Source of the DNA: Toxotes chatareus
Taxonomy: Eukaryota; Chordata; Actinopteri; Toxotidae
Direction of reading: 5' to 3'
DNA length: 64,000 bases
Assembly (NCBI GenBank): GCA_016801885.1
Contig: CM028889.1
Coordinates: forward strand, 24,186,001-24,250,000
The notes under the pieces are model-generated. The model saw only the letters and a list, made by a program, of their open reading frames with translations, had not been told where the DNA came from and ran no database searches. The position numbers and the translations under genes were made by a program. Positions 36,752-50,572 of this stretch are shown piece after piece; the stretch's first letter is position 1; each line of letters opens with the position of its first letter.

Positions 36752-39700
36752 ATGACTTTTTTTGGCCAATTTTGAAGCCTTACTATACTATGACGTTTTT
36801 TATGACATTTTGAGGTCAAAATTTTTTTGACTTTTTTTGTCCAATTTTGACGCCTTACTATACTATGACGTTTTTTATGACGTTTTGAGGTCAAAAAAAT
36901 TTTGACTTTTTTTGTCCGATTTTGATGCCTTACTATACTATGACGTTTTTTATGACTTTTGGAGGTCAAAAAATTTTTTGACTTTTTTTTCCCGAAAAAA
37001 ACGCCATACTATACTATGACGTTTTTTATGACATTTTGAGGTCAAAAATTTTTTTGACTTTTTTTCCCGATTTTGACGCCTTACTATACTATGACGTTTT
37101 TTTATGACTTTTGGAGGTCAAAAAAAAATGTTGACTTTTTTTCCCGAAAAAAACGCCATACTATACTATGACGTTTTGTATGACATTTTGAGGTCAAAAA
37201 ATTTTTTCACTTTTTTTTCCCGATAAAAACGCCATACTATACTATGACGTTTTTTATGACATGTTGAGGTCAAAAAAAATTTTCACTTTTTTTTCCCGAA
37301 AAAAACGCCATACTATACTATGACGTTTTTTATGAATTTTGGAGGTCAAAAATTTTTTTGACTTTTTTTGTCTGATTTTGACGCCTTACTATACTATGAC
37401 GTTTTTCATGACTTTTGGAGGTCAAAAAAATTTTTGACTTTTTTTTCCTGATAAAAACGCCATACTATACTATGACGTTTTTTATGACATGTTGAGGTCA
37501 AAAAATTTTTTGACTTTTTTTTCCCGAAAAAAACGCCATACTATACTATGACGCTTTTTATGACATTTTGAGATCAAATTTTTTTTTGACTTTTTTTGTC
37601 CAATTTTGACGCCTTACTATACTATGACGTTTTTTATGACATTTTGAGGTCAAAAAATATTTTTTCATTTTTTTTTCCCGAAAAAAACGCCATACTATAC
37701 TATGACGTTTTTTATGAATTTTGGAGGTCAAAATTTTTTTTGACTTTTTTTGTCTGATTTTGACGCCTTACTATACTATGACGTTTTTTATGACTTTTGG
37801 ACATCAAAAAATTTTTTGACTTTTTTTTCCCGAAAAAAACGCCATACTATACTATGACGTTTTTATGACATTTTGAGATCAAATTTTTTTTTGACTTTTT
37901 TTGTCCGATTTTGACGCCTTACTATACTATGACGTTTTTTATGACATTTTGAGGTAAAAAATTTTTTTGACTTTTTTGTCCGATTTTGATTCCTTAGTAT
38001 ACTATACGTTTTTCATGACTTTTGGAGGTCAAAAAAAATTTTGACTTTTTTTTCCCGAAAAAAACGCCATGCTATACTATGACGTTTTTTATGACTTTTG
38101 GACATCAAAAAAACTTTTTGACTTTTTTTTCCGGAAAAAAACGCCATACTATACTATGACGTTTTTTTGACTTTTTTTGTCCGATTTTGACGCCTTACTA
38201 TACTATGATGTTTTTTATGACTTTTGGAGGTCAAAAAAACTTTTTGACTTTTTTTTCCGGAAAAAAACGCCATACTATACTATGACGTTTTTTATGACAT
38301 TTTGAGGTCAAAATTTTTTTTGACTTTTTTTGTCCGATTTTGACGCCTTACTATACTATGATGTTTTTTATGACATTTTGAGGTCATAAAAAATTTGGAC
38401 TTTTTTTGTCAGATTTTGACGCCTTACTATACTATGACGTTTTTTATGACATTTTGAGGTCAAAAATTTTTTTGACTTTTTTTGTCCGATTTTGACGCCT
38501 TACTATACTATGATGTTTTTTATGACTTTTGGAGGTCAAAAAAACTTTTTGACTTTTTTTTCCCGAAAAAAACGCCTTACTATACTATGACGTTTTTTAT
38601 GACATTTGAGGTCAAAAAATGTTTTCACTTTTTTTTCCCGAAAAAAAAAGCCATACTATACTATGACGTTTTTTATGACATTTTGAGGTCAAAATTTTTT
38701 TTGACGTTCATTGTCTGATTTTGACGCCTTACTATACTATAACGTTTTTCATGACTTTTGGAGGTCAAAAATTTTTTTGACTTTTTTTTCCCGATAAAAA
38801 CGCCATACTATACTATGACGTTTTTTATGACATGTTGAGGTCAAAAAATTTTTTGACTTTTTTTTCCCGAAAAAAACGCCATACTATACTATGACGTTTT
38901 TTATGACATTTTGAGATCAAAAATTTTTTTGACTTTTTTTGTCCGATTTTGACGCCTTACTATACTATGACGTTTTTTATGACATTTTGAGGTCAAAAAA
39001 TTTTTTGACTTTTTTTGACTTTTTTTCCCGAAAAAAACGCCATACTATACTATGACGTTTTTTAAGACATTTTGAGGTCAAAAAATTTTTTCACTTTTTT
39101 TCCGGAAAAAAACGTGATACTATACTATGACGTTTTTTATGAATTTTGGAGGTCAAAAATTTTTTTGACTTTTTTTGTCTGATTTTGACGCCTTACTATA
39201 CTATGACGTTTTTTATGACTTTTGGAGGTCAAAAATTTTTTTTTGACTTTTTTTGTCTGATTTTGACGCCTTACTATACTATGACGTTTTTTATGACTTT
39301 TGGACATCATAAAAAATTTTGACTTTTTTTTCCCGAAAAAAGCGCCATACTATACTATGACGTTTTCTATGACATTTTGAGGTCAAAATTATTTTTGACT
39401 TTTTTTGTCCAATTTTGACGCCTTACTATACTATGATGTTTTTTATGAATTTTGGAGGTCAAAAATTTTTTTGACTTTTTTTGTCTGATTTTTACGCCTT
39501 ACTATACTATGACGTTTTTTATGACATTTTGAGATCAAAAATTTTTTTGACTTTTTTCCCCGAAAAAAACGCCATACTATACTATGACGTTTTTTATGAC
39601 ATTTTGAGGTCAAAAAATGTTTTCACTTTTTTTTCCCGAAAAAAACGCCATACTATACTATGACGTTTTTTATGAATTTTGGAGGTCAAAAATTTTTTTG

Positions 39701-42700
39701 ACTTTTTTTGTCAAATTTTGATGCCTTACTATACTATGACGTTTTTCATGACTTTTGGAGGTCAAAAAAATTTTGACTTTTTTTTCCCGAAAAAAACGCC
39801 ATACTATACTATGACGTTTTTTATGACATTTTGAGGTCAAAAAATTTTTTCACTTTTTTTTCCCGAAAAAAACGCCATACTATACTATGACGTTTTTTAT
39901 GACATTTTGAGGTCAAAATTTTTTTTGACTTTTTTTGTCCGATCTTGACGCCTTACTATACTATACTATGACGTTTTTTATGACATTTTGAGGTCAAAAA
40001 TTTTTTTGATTTTTTTTTTTTGATTTTGACGCATATACTATACTATGACGTTTTTTATGACATTTTGAGATCAAATTTTTTTGACTTTTTTTTTTGATTT
40101 TTTGTCCGTTTTATGACATTTTGAGGTCAAAAAAATTTTTTGCTTTTTTACTATACTATGACGTTTTTTTTATGACATTTTGAGGTCAAAAATTTTTTGA
40201 CTTTTTTTTCCGAAAAAAAAAAATACTATACTATACGTTTTACTATACTATGACGTTTTTTATGACATTTTGAGGTCAAAAAATTTTTGAGGTCAAAAAT
40301 TTTTTTTTTTTTTCCGAAAAAACGCCATACTATACTACTATGACGTTTTTTTATGACATTTTGAGGTCAAAATTTTTTTGACTTTTTTTTTGTCGATTTT
40401 GACGCCTTACTATACTATATGACGGTCAAAATTTTTTTATGACATTTTGAGGTCAAAAGACGTTTTTTTTTGACTTTTTTTTCCGAAAAAACGCCCATAC
40501 TATACTATGACGTTTTTTATGACATTTTGAGGTCAAAAATTTTTTTGACTTTTTTTGTCCGAAATTTTGACGCCATACTATACTATGAGCGTTTTTTATG
40601 ACATTTTGAGGTCAAAAATTTTTTTGACTTTTTTGTCCGATTTTGACGCCTTACTATACTATGACGTCAAAATTTTTTGACTTTTTATGACATTTTGAGG
40701 TCACTAAAATTTTTGAGGTCAAAAATTTTTTGACTTTTTTTTCGAAAAAAACGCCATACTATACTATGACGTTTTTTATGACATTTTGAGGTCAAAAATT
40801 TTTTTGACTTTTTTTGTCCGATTTTGACGCCTTACTATATACTATGTTTTTTTATGACATTTTGAGGTCAAAATTTTTTTGACTTTTTTTTGTCCGATTT
40901 TGACGCCTTACTATACTATACTACGTTTTTTATGACATTTTGAGGTCAAAAATTTTTTGACTTTTTTGTCCGAAAAAACGCCTATACTATACTATGACGT
41001 TTTTTATGACATTTTGAGGTCAAAAACTTTTTTTTTTGACTTTTTGTCCGATTTTGACGCCTTATACTATACTATAGCGTTTTTTATGACATTTTGAGGT
41101 CAAAAAATACTATGACTTTTTTGACATTTTTGAGGTCAAAAAACGCATACTATACTATACTATACTATACTATTTTTATGACATTTTGAGGTCAAAAATT
41201 TTTTGACTTTTTTTTTGTCCGATTTTGACGCCTTACTATACTATGACGTTTTTTATGACATTTTGAGGTCAAAAAATTTTTTGACTTTTTTGTCCGATTT
41301 TGACGCCTTACTATACTATGACGTTTTTTATGACATTTGGAGGTCAAAAAAATTTTGACTTTTTTTCCCGAAAAAAAAAACGCCATACTATACTATGACG
41401 TTTTTTATGACATTTTGAGGTCAAAAATTTTTTTGACTTTTTTGTCCGATTTTGACGCCTTACTATACTATGACGTTTTTTATGACATTTTGAGGTCAAA
41501 AAAATTTTTTGACTTTTTTTTCCGATTTTGATGCCTACTTTACTATACTATGACGTTTTTTATGACTTTTGAGGTCAAAAATTTTTTTGACTTTTTTGTT
41601 TTTTTTGAAAAAACCATACTATACTATGACGTTTTTTATGACATTTTGAGGTCAAAAATTTTTTGACTTTTTTTTCCGATTTTGACGCCATACTATACTA
41701 TGACGTTTTTATTTTTGAGGTCAAAAAAATTTTTGAGGTCGAAAAAATGCCTTACTATACTATGACTTTTTTTTATGACATTTTGAGGTCAAAAAAATTT
41801 TATTTTATGTCCGAAAAACGCCATACTATACTATGACGTTTTTTATGACATTTTGAGGTCAAAAATTTTTTTGACTTTTTTTGTCCGATTTTGACGCCTT
41901 ACTATACTATGACGTTTTATGATTTTTGAGGTCAAAAAATTTTTTGACTTTTTTTCCGAAAAAACGCCATACTATACTATGACGTTTTTTTATGACATTT
42001 TGAGGTCAAAAAATTTTTGACTTTTTTTGTCCGATTTTGACGCCATACTATACTATGACGTTTTTTATGACATTTTGAGGTCAAAAATTTTTTGACTTTT
42101 TTTGTCCGATTTTGACGCCTTACTATACTATGACGTTTTTTATGACATTTTGAGGTCAAAAAAATTTTTTGACTTTTTTTGTCCGATTTTGACGTCTTAC
42201 TATACTATGACGCTTTTTTTTATGACTTTTTTGAGGTCAAAAAAATTTTTTGACTTTTTTTGTCCGAAAGAACGCCTTTTACTATACTATGACGTTTTTT
42301 ATGACATTTTGAGGTCAAAATTTTTTTGACTTTTTTTCCGAAAAAAAACGCCATACTATACTATGACGTTTTTTATGACATTTTGAGGTCAAAAATTTTT
42401 TGACTTTTTTTGTCCGATTTTGACGCCTTACTATACTATGACGCTTTTTTATGACATTTTGAGGTCAAAAATTTTTTGACTTTTTTGTCCGATTTTGACG
42501 CCTTACTATACTATGACGTTTTTTATGACATTTGGAGGTCAAAAAATTTTTTGACTTTTTTTTCGAAAAAAACGCATATACTATACTATACGTTTTATGA
42601 CGTCAAAAATTTTTTACTTTTTTGACATTTTGAGGTCTATAAAATTTTTTGACTTTTTTGAGGTCCGATTTTGACGCCTTACTATACTATGACGTTTTTT

Positions 42701-45700
42701 ATGACATTTTGAGGTCAAAAATTTTTTGACTTTTTTTCCGAAAAAAACGCCATACTATACTATGACGCTTTTTTTTATGACATTTTGAGGTCAAAAAATT
42801 TTTGACTTTTTTTGTCCGATTTTGACGCCATACTATACTATGACGTTTTTTATGACATTTTGAGGTCAAAAATTTTTTGACTTTTTTGTCCGATTTTGAC
42901 GCCTTACTATACTATGACGTTTTTTATGACATTTGGAGGTCAAAAAATTTTGACTTTTTTTGGCCGAAAAAAACGCCATACTATACTATGATGTTTTTTA
43001 TGACATTTTGAGGTCAATTTTTTTTTTTGACTTTTTTGTCCGATTTTGACGTTTTTACTATACTATGATTTTTTTTTATGACATTTTGAGGTCAAAAATT
43101 TTTTTGACTTTTTTTGTCCGATTTTGACGCCTTACTATACTATGACGTTTTTTATGACTTTTTGAGGTCAAAAATTTTTTTGACTTTTTTTGTCCGAAAA
43201 AAACGCCATACTATACTATGACGTTTTTTATGACATTTTGAGGTCAAAAATTTTTTGACTTTTTTTTGTCCGAAAAACGCCATACTATACTATGACGTTT
43301 TTTATGACATTTTGAGGTCAAAAATTTTTTTTGACTTTTTTTTTTTCGATTTTACTATACGCGTTACTATACTATGACGTCAAAATTTTTTTTTTATGAC
43401 CGATTTTGAGGTCTATACTATAAAAATTTTTTTGATTTTTTTTTTTGACTTTTTTGTCCGAAAAAACGCATACTATACTATGACGTTTTTTATGACATTT
43501 TGAGGTCAAAAATTTTTTTGACTTTTTTTTGTCCGATTTTGACGATTTTACTATACTATACTATGACGTTTTTATGACTTTTTGAGGTCAAAAAAATTTT
43601 GACTTTTTTTTCTCGAAAAAAACGCCATACTTTTGACTTTTTTGACATTTTTTTCAAAAATTTTGACGCCTTACTATACTATACTATGACGTTTTTTTAT
43701 GACATTTTGAGGTCAAAAAATTTTTTGACTTTTTTTTCCGAAAAAAACGCCATACTATACTATGACGTTTTTTATGACATTTTGAGGTCAAAAATTTTTT
43801 GACTTTTTTTTGTCCGATTTTGACGCCTATACTATACTATGACGTTTTTTATGACTTTTTGAGGTCAAAAATTTTTTGACTTTTTTTGTCCGAAAAACGC
43901 CATACTATACTATGGACGTTTTTTATGACATTTTGAGGTCAAAAATTTTTTGACTTTTTTTCCGAAAAAACACCATACTATACTATGACGTTTTTATTTT
44001 TGAGGTTTTGACTTTTTTGTCTTTTTTATGAATTTTGACGCTTACTATACTATGACGTTTTTTATGACATTTTGAGGTCAAAAAATTTTTTGACTTTTTT
44101 GTCCGATTTTGATGCCTTACTATACTATGACGTTTTTTATGACATTTGGAGGTCAAAAATTTTTTGACTTTTTTTTTTCGAAAAAAACGCCATACTATAC
44201 TATGACGTTTTTATGACATTTTGAGGTCAAAATTTTTTTGACTTTTTTGTCGATTTTTTTGTCCGATACTTTGACGCTTTTACTATACTATGACGTTTTT
44301 TTTATGACTTTTTTTGAGGTCTAAAAAATTTTTTGACTTTTGAGGTCAAAAAAAAACGCCATACTATACTATACTATACTATGGCGTTTTTTATGACATT
44401 TTGAGGTCAAATTTTTTTTGACTTTTTTTGTCCGATTTTGACGCCTTACTATACTATGACGTTTTTTTTTATGACATTTTGAGGTCAAAAATTTTTTTGA
44501 CTTTTTTGTCCGATTTTGACGCCTTACTATACTATGACTATACTATGACGTTTTTTTATGACATTTTGAGGTCAAAAAAAATTTTTGACTTTTTTTTCGA
44601 AAAAACGCCATACTATACTATGACGTTTTTTTTTGATGATTTTGAGGTCAAAAATTTTGACTTTTTTCCCGAAAAAAAAAACGCCATACTATACTATGAC
44701 GTTTTTTATGACATTTTGAGGTCAAAAAATTTTTTGACTTTTTTTTGTCCGATTTTGACGCCTTACTATATACTATGACGTTTTTTATGACATTTTGAGG
44801 TCAAAAATTTTTTTGACTTTTTTTTTGACTATACTATGGCGTTTTTTTGTCCGAGGTCAAAAAAATTTTTTTGACGCCTTACTATACTATGACGTTTTTT
44901 TATGACATTTTGAGGTCAAAAAATTTTTTGACTTTTTTTTCCGAAAAAACGCCATACTATACTATGACGTTTTTTTATGACATTTTGAGGTCAAAAATTT
45001 TTTGACTTTTTTTTGTCCGATTTTGACGCCTTACTATACTATGACGTTTTTTATGACTTTTGGAGGTCAAAAAAATTTTGACTTTTTTTTTTTCGATAAA
45101 AAACGCCATACTATACTATGACGCGTTTTTATGACATTTTGAGGTCAAAATTTTTTGACTTTTTTGTCCGATTTTGACGCCTTACTATACTATGACGTTT
45201 TTATGACATTTTGAGGTCAAAAATTTTTTTTGACTTTTTTTGTCCGAAAAACGCCTTACTATACTATGACGCTTTTTTTATGACTTTTGAGGTCAAAAAA
45301 TTTTTTGACTTTTTTCTGTCTGATTTTGACGCCTTACTATACTATGACGTTTTTTATGACTTTTTGAGGTCAAAAATTTTTTGACTTTTTTGTCCGATTT
45401 GACGCCATACTATACTATATGACGTTTTACTATACTATGACGTTTTTTATGACTTTTTTTTTTGAGGTCTATAAATGGCGTTTTTTTTGACTTTTTTTTC
45501 CGATTTTGACTTTTGACGCGCCATACTATACTATGACGTTTTTTATGACATTTTGAGGTCAAAAATTTTTTGACTTTTTTTCCGATTTTGACGCCTTACT
45601 ATACTATGACGCGTTTTTATGACATTTTGAGGTCAAAAATTTTTTGACTTTTTTTTCCGATTTGACGCCATACTATACTATGACGTTTTTTATGACATTT

Positions 45701-48700
45701 TGAGGTCATAAAAATTTTTTGACTTTTTTTTCCGAAAAACGCGCTTTACTATACTATACTATGACGTTTTTTATGACATTTTGAGGTCAAAAATTTTTTT
45801 TTTTTTTACCCCGAAAAAACCATACTATACTATGACGTTTTTTATGACATTTGGAGGTCAAAAAATTTTTTGATTTTTTTTACTATACTATGACGTTTTT
45901 CCGAAAAAACACCATACTATACTATACTATGTTTTTCATGACATTTTGAGGTCAAAAAAATTTTGACTTTTTTGTCCGATTTTTGACGCCTTACTATACT
46001 ATGACGTTTTTTATGACTTTTGAGGTCAAAATTTTTTTTTTTTTTTTGTCCGATTTTGACGCCTTACTATACTATGACGTTTTTTATGACTTTTGGAGGT
46101 CAAAAAAAATTTGGACTTTCTTCTGCTGATTTTGACGCCTTACTATAGTATGACGTTTTTTATGACTTTTGGAGGTCAAAAAAAATTTTGACTTTTTTCC
46201 CCGAAAAAAACGCCATACTATACTATGACGTTTTTTATGACATTTTGAGGTCCAAAAAAATTGTGACTTTTTTTGTCCGATTTTGACGCCTTACTATACT
46301 ATGACGTTTTTTATGACTTTTGGAGGTCAAAAAAAATTTTGACTTTTTTTTCCCGATAAAAACGCCATACTATACTATGACGTTTTATGACATTTTGAGG
46401 TCAAATTTTTTTTGACTTTTTTTGTCCGATTTTGACGCCTTACTATACTATGACGTTTTTTATGACATTTTGAGGTCAAAAAAATTTTTGACTTTTTTTT
46501 GTCCGATTTTAACGCCTTAATGTACTATGACGTTTTTCATGACTTTTGGAGGTCAAAAAAAATTTGGACTTTCTTCTGCTGATTTTGACGCCTTACTATA
46601 GTATGACGTTTTTTATGACTTTTGGAGGTCAAAAATTTTTTTGACTTTTTTTCCCGAAAAAAACGCCATACTATACTATGACGTTTTTTATGACATTTTC
46701 AGGTCAAAATTTTTTTTGACTTTTTTTGTCCGATTTTGACGCCTTACTATACTATGACGTTTTTTATGACATTTTGAGGTCAAAAATTTTTTTGACTTTT
46801 TTTGTCCGATTTTGACGCCTTACTATACTATGACGTTTTTTATGACTTTTGGAGGTCATAAAAAAGTTGGAAATTTTTTTCCCGATAAAACGCCATACTA
46901 TACTATGACGTTTTTTATGACATTTTGAGGTCAAAAATTTTTTTGACTTTTTTTTCCCGAAAAAAACACCATACTATACTATGACGTTTTTCATGACATT
47001 TTGAGGTCAAAAAAATTTTGACTTTTTTTGTCCGATTTTGACGCCTTACTATACTATGACGTTTTTTATGACTTTTGGAGGTCAAAAAAAATTTGGACTT
47101 TCTTCTGCTGATTTTGACGCCTTACTATAGTATAACGTTTTTTATGACTTTTGGAGGTCAAAAAAAAATTTGACTTTTTTTCCCGAAAAAAACGCCATAC
47201 TATACTATGACGTTTTTTATGACATTTTGAGGTCCAAAAAATTTTTGACTTTTTTTGTCCAATTTTGACGCCTTACTATACTATGATGTTTTTTATGACT
47301 TTTGGAGGTCAAAAATTTTTTTGACTTTCTTTGTCCGATTTTGACGCCTTACTATACTATGACGTTTTTTATGAGTTTTGGACATCAAAAAAAATTTTGA
47401 CTTTTTTTTCTCGATAAAACGCCATACTATACTATGACGTTTTTTATGACTTTTGGAGGTCATAAAAAAGTTGGACTTTTTTTTCCCGATAAAACGCCAT
47501 ACTATACTATGACGTTTTTTATGACATTTTGAGGTCAAAAATTTTTTTGACTTTTTTTTCCCGAAAAAAACACCATACTATACTATGACGTTTTTCATGA
47601 CATTTTGAGGTCAAAAAAAATTTTGACTTTTTTTGTCCGATTTTGATGCCTTACTATACTATGACGTTTTTAATGACTTTTGGAGGTTAAAAAAATTTTT
47701 TGACTTTTTTTTGTCCGATTTTGACGCCTTACTATACTATGACGTTTTATGACATTTTGAGGTCAAATTTTTTTTTTGACTTTTTTTGTCCGATTTTGAC
47801 GCCTTACTATACTATGACGTTTTTTATGAGTTTTGGACATCAAAAAAAATTTTGACTTTTTTTTCCCGATAAAACGCCTTACTATACTATGACGTTTTTT
47901 ATGACATTTTGAGGTCAAAAATTTTTTTGACTTTTTTTTACCGAAAAAAACACCATACTATACTATGACGTTTTTTATGACTTTTGGAGGTCAAAAAAAA
48001 TTTTGACTTTTTTTTGTCCGATTTTGACGCCTTACTATACTATGACGTTTTTTATGACTTTTGGAGGTCAAAAAAAATTTGGACTTTCTTCTGCTGATTT
48101 TGACGCCTTACTATACTATGACGTTTTTTATGACATTTTGAGGTCAAAATTTTTTTTGACTTTTTTTGTCCGATTTTGACGCCTTACTATACTATGACGT
48201 TTTTCATGACTTTTGGAGGTCAAAATTTTTTTTGACTTTTTTTGTCCGATTTTGACGCCTTACTATACTATGACGTTTTTTATGACATTTTGGAGGTCAA
48301 AAAAATTTTTGACTTTTTTTCCCGAAAAAAACGCCATACTATACTATGAAGTTTTTTATGACATTTTGAGGTCAAAAATTTTTTTTTTTTTTTTGTCCGA
48401 TTTTGACGCCTTACTATACTATGACGTTTTTTTATGACATTTTGAGGTCAAAATTTTTTTTGACTTTTTTTCCCGGAAAAAACGCCATACTATACTATGA
48501 CGTTTTTTATGACATTTTGAGGTCAAAAATTTTTTTTACTTTTTTTGTCCGATTTTGACGCCTTACTATACTATGACGTTTTATGATATTTTGAGGTCAA
48601 AATTTTTTTTGACTTTTTTTGTCCGATTTTGACGCCTTACTATACTATGACGTTTTTTATGACATTTTGAGGTCAAAAAAAATTTGGACTTTCTTCTGCT

Positions 48701-50191
48701 GATTTTGACGCCTTACTATACTATGACGTTTTTTATGACTTTTGGAGGTCAAAAAAAATTTGGACTTTCTTCTGCTGATTTTGACGCCTTACTATAGTAT
48801 GACGTTTTTTATGACTTTTGGAGGTCAAAAAAATTTTTGACTTTTTTTTCCCGAAAAAAACACCATACTATACTATGACGTTTTTTATGACATTTTGGAG
48901 GTCAAAAAAAATTTTGACTTTTTTTCCCGAAAAAAACGCCATACTATACTATGATGTTTTTTTATGACATTTTGAGGTCAAAAATTTTTTTGACTTTTTT
49001 TGTCCGATTTTGACGCCTTACTATACTATGACGTTTTTTATGACATTTTGAGGTCAAAAAAAATTTGGACTTTCTTCTGCTGATTTTGACGCCTTACTAT
49101 ACTATGACGTTTTTTATGACTTTTGGAGGTCAAAAAAAATTTGGACTTTCTTCTGCTGATTTTGACGCCTTACTATAGTATGACGTTTTTTATGACTTTT
49201 GGAGGTCAAAAAAAATTTGGACTTTCTTCTGCTGATTTTGACGCCTTACTATAGTATGACGTTTTTTATGACTTTTGGAGGTCAAAAAAATTTTTGACTT
49301 TTTTTTCCCGAAAAAAACACCATACTATACTATGACGTTTTTTATGACATTTTGGAGGTCAAAAAAATGTTTGACTTTTTTTCCCGAAAAAAACGCCATA
49401 CTATACTATGAAGTTTTTTTATGACATTTTGAGGTCAAAATTTTTTTTGACTTTTTTTCTCCGATTTTGACGCCTTACTATGACGTTTTTTATGACATTT
49501 TGAGGTTAAAATTTTTTTTGGATTTTTTTGTCCGATTTTGACGCCTTACTATACTATGACGTTTTTTATGACTTTTGGAGGTCAAAAAATTTTTTGACTT
49601 ATTTTGGCCGATTTTGATGCCTTACTATACTATCACGTTTTTTTATGACATTTTGAGGTCAAAAAAATTTGTGACTTTTTTTGGCCGATTTTGACGCCTT
49701 ACTATACTATGACGTTTTTTATGACATTTTGAGGTCACAAATTTTTTTTACTTTTTTTGGCCGATTTTGACGCCTTAATATACTATGACGTTTTTTATGA
49801 CATTTTGAGGTCCAAAAAAATTTTGACTTTTTTTGTCCGATTTTGACGCCTTACTATACTGACGTTTTTTATGACATTTTGAGGTAAAAAATTTTTTGAC
49901 TTTTTTTGTCCGATTGTGACGCCTTACTATACTATGATGTTTTTTATGACATTTTGAGGTCAAAATTTTTTTTGACTTTTTTTGTCCGATTTTGACGCCT
50001 TACTATACTATGACGTTTTTTATGATATTTTGAGGTCAAAAATTTTTTTGACTTTTTTTGTCCGATTTTGACGCCTTACTATACTATGACGTTTTTTATG
50101 ACATTTTGAGGTCAAAAATTTTTTTGACTTTTTTTGTCCCATTTTGACGCCTTACTATACTATGACGTTTTTTATGACATTTTGAGGTCAA
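36752..50191. repeat. 13.4-kb AT-rich satellite array, about 76-bp monomer
   Basis: Roughly 175 tandem monomers. The consensus runs GCCTTACTATACTATGACG, then TTTTTTATGACATTTTGAGG, then TCAAAAATTTTTTTGAC, then TTTTTTTGTCCGATTTTGAC. Type A has GTCCGATTTTGACGCCTTA. Type B has CCCGAAAAAAACGCCATA and often alternates with A, giving about 152-bp dimers. Type C has GGACTTTCTTCTGCTGATT plus CTATAGTATGACG and is seen only at about 46,100-49,270. Each unit has a near-perfect palindrome, GTCAAAAAATTTTTTGAC. The plus strand is T-rich. The array ends sharply in unique sequence at 50,191, in the middle of a unit. No open frame longer than about 116 codons exists, and none is gene-like. Confidence 0.97.
39960..46060. 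repeat. Scrambled central part of the satellite array
   Basis: Units here have irregular lengths, homopolymer gains and losses, partial units joined out of order, extra TACTATACTATAC runs (for example 41,146-41,173) and fewer ordered type A/B alternations. The flanks on both sides are regular. This may be real decay or error-prone consensus; see findings. Confidence 0.6.
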
Positions 50192-50572
50192 ACTGGACTA
50201 CAACCCCCCACCTTTTAATCTGCTGGGGGGGGTGATTTCATTATTGTTTTTCTTTTGCCATTCAGTCCTAAGGGGAAATTAAAAGAAGTATAGTATAGGT
50301 TGTCCTCCAGAGAGGGGGAGGAAGCATTTAAGCAAAGCCTTGATCTAATTATAAATGACCACTGAATTGAGGCCACCTTACTGACCTGATCTTGCAAAGA
50401 CCCATGTGTATTTTGGCAGGTGGCTGTGGGATAACAACCTGACGTGTCTCTGATAAGAAATGTGTCTCTGCATGTGCCACGTTGTCAAACAGAAAGCACA
50501 GTTGTTGAATCAAACCCACTTTTGTTCCCTTTTTGAAAAGAATCTGCAGGAGGGGGACATCTGATCTGAGCC

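Noticed and set aside
36745..49963. Many open frames of 60-116 codons inside the satellite, with repeated peptides such as ALLYYDVFYDILRSK and KCHKKRHSIVRRQNRTKK
   Set aside because: They are translations of the 76-bp monomer on either strand, lack any complexity beyond the repeat, and break with each unit-length change.
36752..50191. CENP-B box in the satellite monomer
   Set aside because: The TTCG....A..CGGG pattern is not met in any monomer type; only TTTCGGG occurs in type B on the minus strand.
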